Source: an uncultured Gammaproteobacteria bacterium
GTDB taxonomy: Bacteria; Pseudomonadota; Gammaproteobacteria; CAISUE01
Length of the DNA stretch: 57,386 nucleotides
NCBI GenBank assembly: GCA_903888615.1
Contig: CAISUE010000034.1
Location: 1-57,386 of the forward strand
Direction: 5' to 3'
The position numbers and the translations under genes were made by a program. Position 1 is the first letter of the stretch. Every line of letters starts with the position of its first letter. The notes beneath the pieces were generated by a model. The model had not been told where the DNA came from and made no database searches. It saw only the letters and a program-made list of their open reading frames with translations. Positions 1 through 8,380 of the stretch are shown one piece after another.

Positions 1-106
1 AAGATGCGTTTGCCCTGGGGGCCGTAAAGGATCAATATTATACTAATATGACTATTTCGGTTTAATGATATAGTCCCACTCGCCATGAAATTTTTTAAGT
101 TTAATA

Positions 107-182
<76 letters not shown>

Positions 183-211
183 ATAGTGAAACGCGAGAAT
201 TTATCGTAAAA

Positions 212-303
212 TGGCGGAGAGGGTGGGATTCGAACCCACGTGGGGCGTTAACCCCCAACCGATTTCGAGTCGGTGCCATTGTGACCGCTTTGAGTACCTC
301 TCC
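212..303 (-). tRNA. tRNA-Ser (anticodon CGA)
   Basis: A 92-nt class II tRNA on the minus strand: acceptor GGAGAGG with CCTCTCC, discriminator G, encoded CCA. The anticodon loop is CTCGAAA between ACCGA and TCGGT, giving anticodon CGA for codon UCG. The long variable arm (TTGGGGGTTAACGCCCCA) is typical of serine tRNAs. It is upstream of tRNA-Thr on the same strand, with a MITE-like repeat beginning 21 bp from its 5' end. Confidence 0.95.
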
Positions 304-323
304 TCGTCAATGGTAACATCACC

Positions 324-470
324 GTATCTATTCAGCACATTTAGCCCATTTTTCGTAGAAGCTTGCTAGTGGCTCCTGTCGCGATGGGGAATTTTAAGGG
401 GGAGAAACGCGATTCTCCCCCTTAACATGCACCACGTGCGGGTTTCCCGCTCGTGGTGCTGAATAGATAC
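324..470. mobile_element. MITE-like 147-bp element with terminal inverted repeats and flank duplication
   Basis: The ends are a perfect 15-bp inverted repeat: GTATCTATTCAGCAC at 324-338 and its complement at 456-470. The flanks carry ACATCAC at 316-322 and again at 471-477, which looks like a 7-8 bp target-site duplication. The interior has no ORF but two strong hairpins. One is a 13-bp perfect stem at 394-406/413-425 with a 6-nt loop. The other lies at 429-459 and shares bases with the right terminal repeat, so the two foldings compete. Size, ends and flank repeat fit a non-autonomous miniature transposable element; the parent transposon family is not recognised. Confidence 0.6.
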
Positions 471-662
471 ACATCACTTACAATTGAGCCGCACAGGATA
501 CCGTGATATTGAATATTCTGCAAGCTTTAATCAGGGGATATTCAAGGTCACTTCATTAAAATGGCAAAGCTGAAAATGGGATATTACCGCTTTAAGAAGT
601 TGTAAAGCATAAAATTGCGATATTCCTACCGCGAGTAAGACTGAAAGCCTTATGGAATTTAG
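471..662. other. Intergenic stretch without a recognisable gene
   Basis: Between the MITE-like element and the GC-rich hairpin no open frame with a start and ribosome binding site is visible on either strand. It may be promoter or leader sequence for the ABC transporter gene downstream, but no convincing -35/-10 pair was identified. Confidence 0.4.
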
Positions 663-706
663 CCCGGGGTTGAGCGATAGCGCAACCCCGGGGCAGCTAG
701 TTTTTT
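663..706 (+). terminator. GC-rich hairpin followed by a T-run (terminator-like)
   Basis: A perfect 10-bp stem CCCGGGGTTG (663-672) / CAACCCCGGG (683-692) with a 10-nt loop is followed, after 8 nt, by six T residues at 701-706. The gap between stem and T-run is longer than in a classical intrinsic terminator, so it could instead be a leader structure of the ABC transporter mRNA or a REP-like palindrome. No gene on the plus strand precedes it in this window. Confidence 0.4.
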
Positions 707-753
707 GTCATGAGTGAAATAGACTGGTTCTTTTGTCATGAGTGAAATAGACT
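703..753 (+). repeat. 28-bp-period tandem duplication over the ABC transporter start
   Basis: The 23-bp string TTTTGTCATGAGTGAAATAG followed by ACT occurs at 703-725 and again at 731-753, a period of 28 bp. Both copies contain the same ATG AGT GAA ATA GAC start sequence. Because 28 is not a multiple of 3, the first ATG (710) opens only a short frame that stops at 743-745, overlapping the real start at 738. Confidence 0.85.
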
Positions 754-2540
754 TTAGCATGAAACTTCCTCATACCACCGTTGCGTTTATTTATTTTTTT
801 GCCAAGCAGCAATGGGTAAAATTTAGTTTGTTAATTTTATCGTTTATTGTTTGGGCCGCCAGTGATGCGCTGTTCCCGTATTTTTTGAAACGTATCGTGA
901 ATACTATTCAAGATTTTCATGGCGATCGTGCGACGATTTATTCACTGATTGGTGGCACACTGGCGTTGCTGGTGTCGTTTTGGGTATTAGCGGAAATTTT
1001 CATGCGCTTTCAGGGTGTTTTGCAAATCTATACTTTGCCGCGTTTTCAAGCAGCTATTCGTGCCGCTGTATTTGACTATGTCAGCGGTCACTCGTACGAT
1101 TATTTTTCCCGTCAATTTTCCGGCACTATGGCAAAAAAACTCAGTGACTTAGCGACTAGTTGCGCCAATTTAATGGATATGGTGTGTTTTCAATTTGTTA
1201 CAGCATCGACCGGCGCGGTTTTGGTATTGATCATGATGTGGCAGACCAATCCTTTATTCGCGGCTATTTTAGCGGCTTGGTTGACGATTCACTTAAGCAT
1301 TATTTTTTTGTTTTTGCGTTATGGTAACCGCTTAGCAGAAATTCATGCCGAATCGTTGTCAACCTTAAGTGGTAAAGTAGTCGATGTCTTTAGTAATATG
1401 TTGAATGTGCGGTTATTTGCTAGGCGGCGCTATGAAGCCGCTTATTTGCAACAATTTCAAATGGATGAAATGGCTAAGTGCAAACAATCGCTGTGGCTGG
1501 TTGAAATCATGCGAATTGCCTTGGGAATCAATGGCTTGGGCATGATTTTTGCAATGGTGTTTGGCTTATTGCACGGTTGGATTCATCATTGGGTGACTGT
1601 TGGCGATTTTACCCAAGTGATGATGCAAGCTTTTTGGCTTTTGGGTTGGTTGTGGTTTTTAAGTTTTCAAATATCGGTCATTGCCCGTGAAAAGGGTCTA
1701 ATTGACAATGCCCTGGATTTGTTGCGGGTCGACTACGGTATTGTCGATCATCCTGAAGCGAAGCCTTTGCTGGTCAAGGGTGGTGAAATCCGTTTTGAGC
1801 AAGTGTGTTTCTCTTACAAACCGGATATTCCCGTGTTTAAAGCGTTATCGCTCACTATCCCGGCGGGTCAAAAAATCGGCTTAGTGGGTTTTTCAGGTTC
1901 AGGTAAATCGACATTCATCAATTTATTATTGCGTTTTTACGATCTTAACAGCGGTTGTATTTTAGTGGATGGCCAAAATATCGCATTCGTTCAACAAGAT
2001 TCCTTACGTGAACAGATTGCCATGATTCCTCAAGATCCCGCTTTATTGCATCGAAGTTTATTGGAAAATATTCGTTATGGGCGTTTGGATGCAAGCGATG
2101 CCGAAGTGATCGAGGCGGCGCAGCTGGCCCACTGCCATGAATTCATCGAAAAACAAGAGGGCGGTTATCAAGCGTTGGTTGGCGAGCGGGGTGTGAAATT
2201 ATCAGGTGGCCAACGTCAGCGGATCGCGATCGCTCGGGCAATGTTAAAAAATGCCCCGATTTTAGTGCTTGATGAAGCAACTTCAGCACTCGACTCAGTC
2301 ACAGAGCAATTGATTCAAGAGAGTTTACAGCAATTGATGGCGCATAAAACCACCATTGTTGTTGCCCATCGCTTATCGACTTTGGCTGATATGGATCGGA
2401 TCATTGTCTTTTATCAAGGTGACATTATCGAAGATGGTACGCACCAAGACTTGTTAGCGAAAAATGGTCATTTTGCGACTTTGTGGCAAATGCAACGCAA
2501 TGGCTTTTTACCCGATGAAGGTGAAGATAATGATGATTAG
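738..2540 (+). CDS. ABC exporter, fused permease/ATPase (MsbA/MDR-like half transporter)
   Basis: A 600-residue half-transporter expected to dimerise in the inner membrane and export a lipid, peptide or drug; the substrate is unknown. The N-terminal ~330 residues hold about six membrane segments. The ATPase follows, with Walker A GFSGSGKST near residue 384, the Q-loop, signature LSGGQRQR near 488, Walker B ILVLDEATSALD near 507 and H-loop VVAHRLST near 541. The start at 738 lies in the second copy of a 28-bp duplication and has no clear ribosome binding site. The length is normal for the family. It is not a certain MsbA, since lpxK lies far away in the window. Confidence 0.9.
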   Translation: MSEIDFSMKLPHTTVAFIYFFAKQQWVKFSLLILSFIVWAASDALFPYFLKRIVNTIQDFHGDRATIYSLIGGTLALLVSFWVLAEIFMRFQGVLQIYTLPRFQAAIRAAVFDYVSGHSYDYFSRQFSGTMAKKLSDLATSCANLMDMVCFQFVTASTGAVLVLIMMWQTNPLFAAILAAWLTIHLSIIFLFLRYGNRLAEIHAESLSTLSGKVVDVFSNMLNVRLFARRRYEAAYLQQFQMDEMAKCKQSLWLVEIMRIALGINGLGMIFAMVFGLLHGWIHHWVTVGDFTQVMMQAFWLLGWLWFLSFQISVIAREKGLIDNALDLLRVDYGIVDHPEAKPLLVKGGEIRFEQVCFSYKPDIPVFKALSLTIPAGQKIGLVGFSGSGKSTFINLLLRFYDLNSGCILVDGQNIAFVQQDSLREQIAMIPQDPALLHRSLLENIRYGRLDASDAEVIEAAQLAHCHEFIEKQEGGYQALVGERGVKLSGGQRQRIAIARAMLKNAPILVLDEATSALDSVTEQLIQESLQQLMAHKTTIVVAHRLSTLADMDRIIVFYQGDIIEDGTHQDLLAKNGHFATLWQMQRNGFLPDEGEDNDD

Positions 2541-3039
2541 CGGCAATTTTCCGTCTGTTGGCACGAAATGGTTAAACGATGCTATGCGAAAGCATAGGGC
2601 TTTAAAAAAGTTGCAGCTGTTGTTGTGCTTGTGGGTGGGTGTTTATCTTCAAGCGAGTGCTTGTGAATATTCCACCTCGTCCAATGCCCTTTTGATTCAT
2701 AAAACCATTGTCAAAGTGGCAGGGCAATGCTGTGCCGTGTTTGCTATTTCCACTAAAGTGGGTTATTGGGTGAATCATATTTGTCACTATGAAGCAGAGA
2801 CACCCCACAGCGACGTCAGTGCTTGTGATGTCTATCCATTTGGGGTTTTTCAATTGAACGGTGATCGATTGGCTAAACTAATCGGTAAACAATGGACCTG
2901 TGCTGCCACCCATGTGCATGATCATCGTTTGGGTGATCGCTTTGATGAATACCAGTTAATAAAAAATAGCCAAGGCCGTTATATCGACACCCAATTAAAA
3001 ACAGGGGTGATCGATTTTCCCGTGTGTCGTCATGAATGA
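2530..3039 (+). CDS. Exported Cys-containing protein of unknown function
   Basis: It encodes 169 residues and overlaps the ABC transporter end by 11 bp. The start at 2530 follows an AAGGTGA motif at good spacing. An internal ATG at 2584 would give a more standard signal peptide (MRKHRALKKL, then LQLLLCLWVGVYLQASA, cleavage before CEYS). The mature part has about eight cysteines, including a CC pair, and His-rich spots (HVHDH), suggesting a disulfide-bonded periplasmic or secreted protein. There is no lipobox of the usual LxxC form. No family is recognised. The overlap suggests co-expression with the transporter. Confidence 0.65.
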   Translation: MMISGNFPSVGTKWLNDAMRKHRALKKLQLLLCLWVGVYLQASACEYSTSSNALLIHKTIVKVAGQCCAVFAISTKVGYWVNHICHYEAETPHSDVSACDVYPFGVFQLNGDRLAKLIGKQWTCAATHVHDHRLGDRFDEYQLIKNSQGRYIDTQLKTGVIDFPVCRHE

Positions 3040-3070
3040 CACTTTAAAAGGCTTGTGGTAGGGAAAGGCA

Positions 3071-3925
3071 ATGATGGCAGTTAAAGAGATTATTGATTTC
3101 GCGCATTTTTCATCGCGCTTGGCGCCACGAAAGCGTGAAACTAACAAAGGTTCTTTTGGTCATGTGCTGATTATCGGCGGTGCTCTAGGTACAATGGGTT
3201 CCGTGATCTTAAGTGCTATGGCGGCTTTACGTTGTGGAGCAGGTTTAGTGAGCATTGCTACGTGTAATGCGCATTGCGTCAGTATTAGCGCGCATTATCC
3301 CGAACTTATGGTTCATGGCGTCGATGATCCGAATGAGTTAATTTCACTGCTGGCTAAAGCCAGTGTGATAGTCATAGGGCCTGGCTTAGGGCAAAGCCTT
3401 TGGTCACAGCAATTAGTAACCTTGGTACTCAATACCGCAAAACCGCTGGTAGTTGATGCCGATGCGTTAAATTTATTGGCGCAGGCACCACGCGCTTGTG
3501 AACAGTGGATTTTAACCTCGCATCCGGGCGAAGCCGCCCGTTTATTAGCATGCACCATTAGCGCTATTCAATGCCGTCGTCCTCAGTCGGTACAACAATT
3601 ACAACGCCGTTATGGTGGGGTAGTGGTCTTGAAAGGTGCAGGAACATTAGTGGCTACGGCTGCTTCATTAAGCATTTGCCAACAAGGCAATCCTGGCATG
3701 GCGACCGCTGGCATGGGTGATGTGTTAAGTGGCGTGATTGGCGCTTTGTTAGCTCAAGGCTTTGATCTAAAGAGTGCCGCGCAATGCGGCGTGTGTTTGC
3801 ATGCCATGGCGGGCGATTTAGCCGCCACTGCGTTAGGGCAGCGTGGTTTGATCGCCAGTGATTTATGGCTTTATTTGCATCAGTTAGTCAATGTCAGTTC
3901 ACTGATTGACACCGCGAATGTGTAA
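3071..3925 (+). CDS. nnrD: ADP-dependent (S)-NAD(P)H-hydrate dehydratase
   Basis: A ribokinase-fold enzyme that repairs hydrated NADH/NADPH by dehydrating the S epimer using ADP. Seen in the sequence: the N-terminal GSFGHVLIIGG, the HPGEAARLL segment near residue 155, VVVLKGAGT near 190, and the signature NPGMATAGMGDVLSG near 210, which carries the catalytic Asp. At 284 residues it is only the dehydratase half; many bacteria fuse it to the NnrE epimerase, which is absent here. The start at 3071 follows AGGGAAAGG. It lies 31 bp after the exported protein on the same strand. Confidence 0.92.
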   Translation: MMAVKEIIDFAHFSSRLAPRKRETNKGSFGHVLIIGGALGTMGSVILSAMAALRCGAGLVSIATCNAHCVSISAHYPELMVHGVDDPNELISLLAKASVIVIGPGLGQSLWSQQLVTLVLNTAKPLVVDADALNLLAQAPRACEQWILTSHPGEAARLLACTISAIQCRRPQSVQQLQRRYGGVVVLKGAGTLVATAASLSICQQGNPGMATAGMGDVLSGVIGALLAQGFDLKSAAQCGVCLHAMAGDLAATALGQRGLIASDLWLYLHQLVNVSSLIDTANV

Positions 3926-3961
3926 AGCGACTTTGTCAAGGTCCAGTGTTTTTAAGATGAA

Positions 3962-4396
3962 TTATTTTTTTAGGCTTGTGATGGTTGAATCTTTTTTTGT
4001 GGCTGTAGCGGGATTGGTAAGTGTCGCCGTGGAGCTTTCAGGTTTGCAATAACCGGATTGAACACTATAGCCTGGACAACATGCAGTTTTACTATTAGGA
4101 GAGTGCCATGCTCCAGCAGGAAGGCATGGAGTACTTGTATCGTTAATTACACAAGTTTGGTAGCTGACATCAATACAACCTGGATATGATGCTACACACT
4201 TAGTTTCAGTGGTACATGTTGCTCCATCACCGCAATAATTTGGTGTTGAGCCATCGCTACAGACATAACTAGCAGTGGTTGAATCATAAGTAAGAGGGGC
4301 GTCGTTATTATCGATACAACCACAAGTGTTTGATTCTGCCAAACTAACTATAGGTAACGCTAGTGCAACGGTCATTAAGAACCAAATTTTTTTCAT
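3962..4396 (-). CDS. Small secreted protein with 12 cysteines, unknown function
   Basis: A 144-residue protein with a clear signal peptide (MKKIWFLMTVALALPIVSLA, cleavage before ES). The mature part has 12 cysteines in about 95 residues, including a CCPGY segment reminiscent of granulin-type disulfide folds, then a Ser/Thr/Lys-rich tail. The AAAAGGA ribosome site sits 8 nt before the ATG. It is convergent with nnrD and divergent from hrpA. I do not recognise the family. An extracytoplasmic disulfide-rich protein is well supported, but its role is open. Confidence 0.75.
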   Translation of the reverse strand: MKKIWFLMTVALALPIVSLAESNTCGCIDNNDAPLTYDSTTASYVCSDGSTPNYCGDGATCTTETKCVASYPGCIDVSYQTCVINDTSTPCLPAGAWHSPNSKTACCPGYSVQSGYCKPESSTATLTNPATATKKDSTITSLKK

Positions 4397-4555
4397 GTCA
4401 TTATCCTTTTTGTCATAAAGTTAAGGGCGCTGCAGGCTTGAGTTTAGCATTAAAAAAATCGAAACACGACGTTATTGTGTCATTTTGAATAGAAAAATTA
4501 CCTGAGCTGCTTGCCATTATCCGGTGGTATTTTAAAGACTCAGTGATAGATCGTA

Positions 4556-4561
4556 TATAAT
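4556..4561 (+). promoter_or_regulatory. Putative -10 element of hrpA
   Basis: A perfect TATAAT lies at 4556-4561, with only a weak -35 (TTAAAG at 4532-4537, spacer 18). It overlaps the ATG at 4560, which therefore cannot be the translation start if this promoter is used. This favours the ATG at 4590. Confidence 0.4.
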
Positions 4562-4589
4562 GGCGCTTCCTTTGTGCTATCGATCCCTC

Positions 4590-7500
4590 ATGCCTTCATT
4601 ACATCGCAATCCTTGGCTAGAACATCATGTTATTTGCTACCCGGATGCGTTGCCTATCACGCAACACCTAGAAGGTATTGCTCACGCACTACAAACCCAT
4701 CAAGTGATTATCGTCGCCGGTGCCACGGGTTCTGGTAAAACCACCCAATTACCCAAAATAGCGTTGCAATTGGGCCGAGGTACCTATGGGCGCATTGGCC
4801 ATACGCAACCCAGACGGGTCGCAGCCCGTAGTGTCGCCGCGCGTATTGCTGAAGAATTAACGGTAAATTTGGGGGCAGAGGTCGGTTTTCAAGTGCGTTT
4901 TAATGATCACGTGAGTCCAAACAGTTATATTAAACTGATGACGGATGGGATTTTATTAGCGGAATTAAAACGCGATCGCTTATTAAAACAATACGATACC
5001 ATTATTATCGATGAAGCCCACGAACGGTCATTGAATATTGATTTTTTATTGGGTTATTTAAAGCAATTATTACCCAAACGACGCGATTTAAAAGTCATTA
5101 TCACCTCAGCGACGTTGGATCATCAACGCTTTGCCGAGCATTTTCAAGATGCGCCGATTATCGAAGTGGAGGGTCGGACTTTTCCGGTTGACATTCGTTA
5201 TCGACCGATTGAAGGGCGAGCGGAGGGTGGAGATAGTGATATCAATCAAGCGATTTATCGTGCTGTCACTGAATTATGGCGTGATGACCCCCGCGGTGAT
5301 ATTTTAGTGTTTTTGAGTGGTGAAAAAGCTATCCGTGAGTGCTTGATTTTTTTAAAACACCAAACTATTACCAATACCGAATTATTACCCTTATTTGGCC
5401 GTTTGAGTCATGCCGAGCAACAAGCGATTTTTAATCCCAAAGGATCGCGGCGAATTATTTTGAGCACCAATATTGCGGAAACTTCGCTCACTGTCCCTGG
5501 GATTAAATACGTCATCGATACTGGCTTGGCGCGTATCAAACGTTATAGTTATCGCACTAAAATTCAACGTTTACCGATTGAAGCGATTGCCAAAGCCAAT
5601 GCCAATCAACGATCAGGCCGTTGTGGTCGAACATCGCCTGGGATTTGCATTCGGCTTTATAGTTTTGATGATTTTATGTTGCGCGCCGAATACACTGAAG
5701 CTGAAATTTTACGCAGTAATTTGGCAGCGGTAATGTTGCAAATGATCGATTTAAATCTAGGCAGGATGGAGCATTTTGCTTTTTTAGACCCGCCCGATGG
5801 CCGTTTTATTCGCGATGGTGAAAAGTGTTTACTGGAATTAAACGCGATCACGGTTGCTAAACAATTAACACCCATCGGTCGACAATTACTGGTTTTTCCA
5901 CTTGATCCACGCTTGGGTCGCATTTTAGTCGAAGCGAACGCACGGAATGTCTTGCCACAAGCGATTATCATTGTGGCAGCCTTAAGTATTCAAGATGTGC
6001 GTGAACGACCCTTTGATAAGGCGCAAGCAGCTGACAATGCCCATGCGCCATTTTTAGATGCCAAATCCGATTTTGTTACCCTCCTTATTATTTGGCAGCA
6101 ATTGCATGAACAACAACAGCACTTATCCACCAAGCAATTTCGTGCTTATTGCCGTAGTCATTATTGCTCGTTAGTGCGTTTAAACGATTGGCAAGAATTA
6201 GTCAGTCAATTAACGGCGTTGTGCCATAACGCATGGCCTCATGCGCCGATAAATAATGTTTTAACGCCATGGGATCTTAACGATGAGGTAAGGTATGAAG
6301 CGTTACATAAAGCATTGTTAACGGGATTTATTAGTCAGATTTTGCAAAAAATCGATAAAAAAGACTATTTAGGTACCCGAAATCGCAAATTGCATTTATT
6401 CCCGGGTTCTCGCGTGTGTAAAAAAGCCCCAAATTGGCTGATGTGTGCTGAAATGGTTGAAACCACGAAACTCTACGCTCAGCAAGTGGCGACGATTGAA
6501 CCGGAATGGGTGCTTGAGGTAGCCGGTCACTTGATTAAAAAAACCCACAGTGACCCTCAGTATGATAGTAAACGTGGCGAAGTGTTTGCGTTTGAAAAAG
6601 TGTTGTTATTGGGTTTAACGTTGATTCATCAACGTAGAGTAGCGTTTGCTTTGATCGATCCAATCAAAGCCCATCAGGTATTTATTCGCGAAGCACTGGC
6701 TGAACATCGTTATGAAAATCGCTTTCCCTATAACACCCACAATCAAGCCTTATTTGCCAAAATCACCGATGTGGAACAGCGTACGCGGGATTGTTTAGAG
6801 ACTTTACCGATCGATGAGTTAGTACTGTTTTTTACCCAGTATGTTCCTGATACCATCAATGATACGCGGAGTTTTGACACGTGGTATAAAAACGCCAGTG
6901 CACTTAACCCACAATTATTGTGTTTGGATGATGTTTGGTTGCAAACGATTCTTAGTCGCCATCGGCTCGATGATTATCCCAGTAGCTGGCTTTATAACGA
7001 TTCGCCATTACCGATTCAATACCAATTTTCACCCGGTTCGATGGAGGATGGTGTGACGTTAAGTGTGCCTGCGTTATTGTGGCGGCAATTACCCAAAGAG
7101 CGTTTAGCATGGTTAGTGCCAGGTTTGTTAGAAGCTAAAATCACTTCGTTATTTAAACACTTGGCAAAAGCTTACCGTCGCAGTTTGCCATCAGATATCG
7201 CGACGCAATGGCGCTGGCGTGAATATTTAACGTTTGCGATGGGTGACTTGTATAGCGCTTTAAGTGCATCGATTGAACAAGTAACCGGTTTGCATATTCC
7301 TAACAGTGCTTGGTTAGAGGCGGAAAGTCAGTTGCCTGAGCATTTGCGGTTTAATGTCAAATTGTGGCATGGTAAACAATTACTAATCAATAGTCGTGAT
7401 TTTGCTTTACTAGAACAAGCCTTGGTTGAACAAACACCGCTTAGTGCACCTACAGAACCGCTGCAAATATTATCCCAACTTACCCCTTTAGCGACCCACA

Positions 7501-8378
7501 CTATGGCGAAGCAAGGTGATATCGCTATTCCTGTTTATTTAGCCTGGCAAAAAGTAGCCGATGGCGTAGTCCAAGCGGCGGTCGATAATGAAAACAGTGC
7601 TAGGCGGGTGCATCAAGGCGGCGTTTTGCAATGGTTACAACTCGCCCTCAAAGAGCGCTTAACAGGCATTCATAAACAATTATTTATCCCCATGATTCAA
7701 GTCGTGTTGAGTAAGGGTACTGCTCAAGGGAGGATAAAAATCAACAGCAATACCCATGTGGGTTTATTTTTTGCTCAACATGCAGCTTATTTGGGTGATC
7801 ATGAGGCAGCTTGGCAAGATTTTTGTCAGGCATTATTAATGGAAAATTTTGCTGAAGATTGGTGGCTGATTCGTGATAAGTTATCGTTTGATGCGATGTT
7901 TGCGCGTCATCAACACGATTTAAACGAAAATGCGCGCATTTTAAGCAAAGATTATCAGCGGCTCATCGAGCAATTGTTGAATGTTGAATTAGCGTTGACG
8001 AAAAATTCACAGCAACATTTTGATGATGCATCACAAACTTTATTGCGCGATATCAATGCCCAAATTCAAGCTTTACTGTACCCTGGCTTTTTTGCCAAAA
8101 CCCCATATCCGTGGCGCGAACGTTTGAGTGTATATTTACACGGGGTAGTGTTACGTTTAACAGCGTGCTTTGAAAAATTAGCGCAACAAACGTTGCTGCA
8201 GCGAGAAATCAATACGCTATGGCAGCAGTATCAAACGTTAGCCGTTAATGAATCATCGCTTGAGTATCGCTTTATGCTCGAAGAGTATCGATTATCGTTA
8301 TTCGCCCACAGTTTGAAAACGCTAAAGCCAGTGTCGGCGAAACGTTTAAATGATTTATATGAAAAATTAAGGAAGTGA
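4590..8378 (+). CDS. hrpA: ATP-dependent RNA helicase HrpA (DEAH box)
   Basis: A 1262-residue DEAH-box helicase, close in length to E. coli HrpA (1300), implicated in mRNA cleavage and resolving stalled ribosomes. Motifs in order: Walker A GATGSGKTT near residue 44, DEAH at about 141-144, SAT near 172, and motif VI QRSGRCGRTSPG near 340. The helicase-associated, OB-fold and long C-terminal DUF3418-type regions follow. The frame is open from 4560, but that ATG overlaps a TATAAT box, so the start is placed at 4590; neither has a strong ribosome site. The stop lies 2 bp before the next gene, suggesting an operon with kdoO. Confidence 0.95.
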   Translation: MPSLHRNPWLEHHVICYPDALPITQHLEGIAHALQTHQVIIVAGATGSGKTTQLPKIALQLGRGTYGRIGHTQPRRVAARSVAARIAEELTVNLGAEVGFQVRFNDHVSPNSYIKLMTDGILLAELKRDRLLKQYDTIIIDEAHERSLNIDFLLGYLKQLLPKRRDLKVIITSATLDHQRFAEHFQDAPIIEVEGRTFPVDIRYRPIEGRAEGGDSDINQAIYRAVTELWRDDPRGDILVFLSGEKAIRECLIFLKHQTITNTELLPLFGRLSHAEQQAIFNPKGSRRIILSTNIAETSLTVPGIKYVIDTGLARIKRYSYRTKIQRLPIEAIAKANANQRSGRCGRTSPGICIRLYSFDDFMLRAEYTEAEILRSNLAAVMLQMIDLNLGRMEHFAFLDPPDGRFIRDGEKCLLELNAITVAKQLTPIGRQLLVFPLDPRLGRILVEANARNVLPQAIIIVAALSIQDVRERPFDKAQAADNAHAPFLDAKSDFVTLLIIWQQLHEQQQHLSTKQFRAYCRSHYCSLVRLNDWQELVSQLTALCHNAWPHAPINNVLTPWDLNDEVRYEALHKALLTGFISQILQKIDKKDYLGTRNRKLHLFPGSRVCKKAPNWLMCAEMVETTKLYAQQVATIEPEWVLEVAGHLIKKTHSDPQYDSKRGEVFAFEKVLLLGLTLIHQRRVAFALIDPIKAHQVFIREALAEHRYENRFPYNTHNQALFAKITDVEQRTRDCLETLPIDELVLFFTQYVPDTINDTRSFDTWYKNASALNPQLLCLDDVWLQTILSRHRLDDYPSSWLYNDSPLPIQYQFSPGSMEDGVTLSVPALLWRQLPKERLAWLVPGLLEAKITSLFKHLAKAYRRSLPSDIATQWRWREYLTFAMGDLYSALSASIEQVTGLHIPNSAWLEAESQLPEHLRFNVKLWHGKQLLINSRDFALLEQALVEQTPLSAPTEPLQILSQLTPLATHTMAKQGDIAIPVYLAWQKVADGVVQAAVDNENSARRVHQGGVLQWLQLALKERLTGIHKQLFIPMIQVVLSKGTAQGRIKINSNTHVGLFFAQHAAYLGDHEAAWQDFCQALLMENFAEDWWLIRDKLSFDAMFARHQHDLNENARILSKDYQRLIEQLLNVELALTKNSQQHFDDASQTLLRDINAQIQALLYPGFFAKTPYPWRERLSVYLHGVVLRLTACFEKLAQQTLLQREINTLWQQYQTLAVNESSLEYRFMLEEYRLSLFAHSLKTLKPVSAKRLNDLYEKLRK

Positions 8379-8380
8379 TC

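Noticed and set aside
4560-4589. Upstream ATG of hrpA
   Set aside because: It overlaps a perfect TATAAT -10 box and would add ten residues not typical of HrpA.
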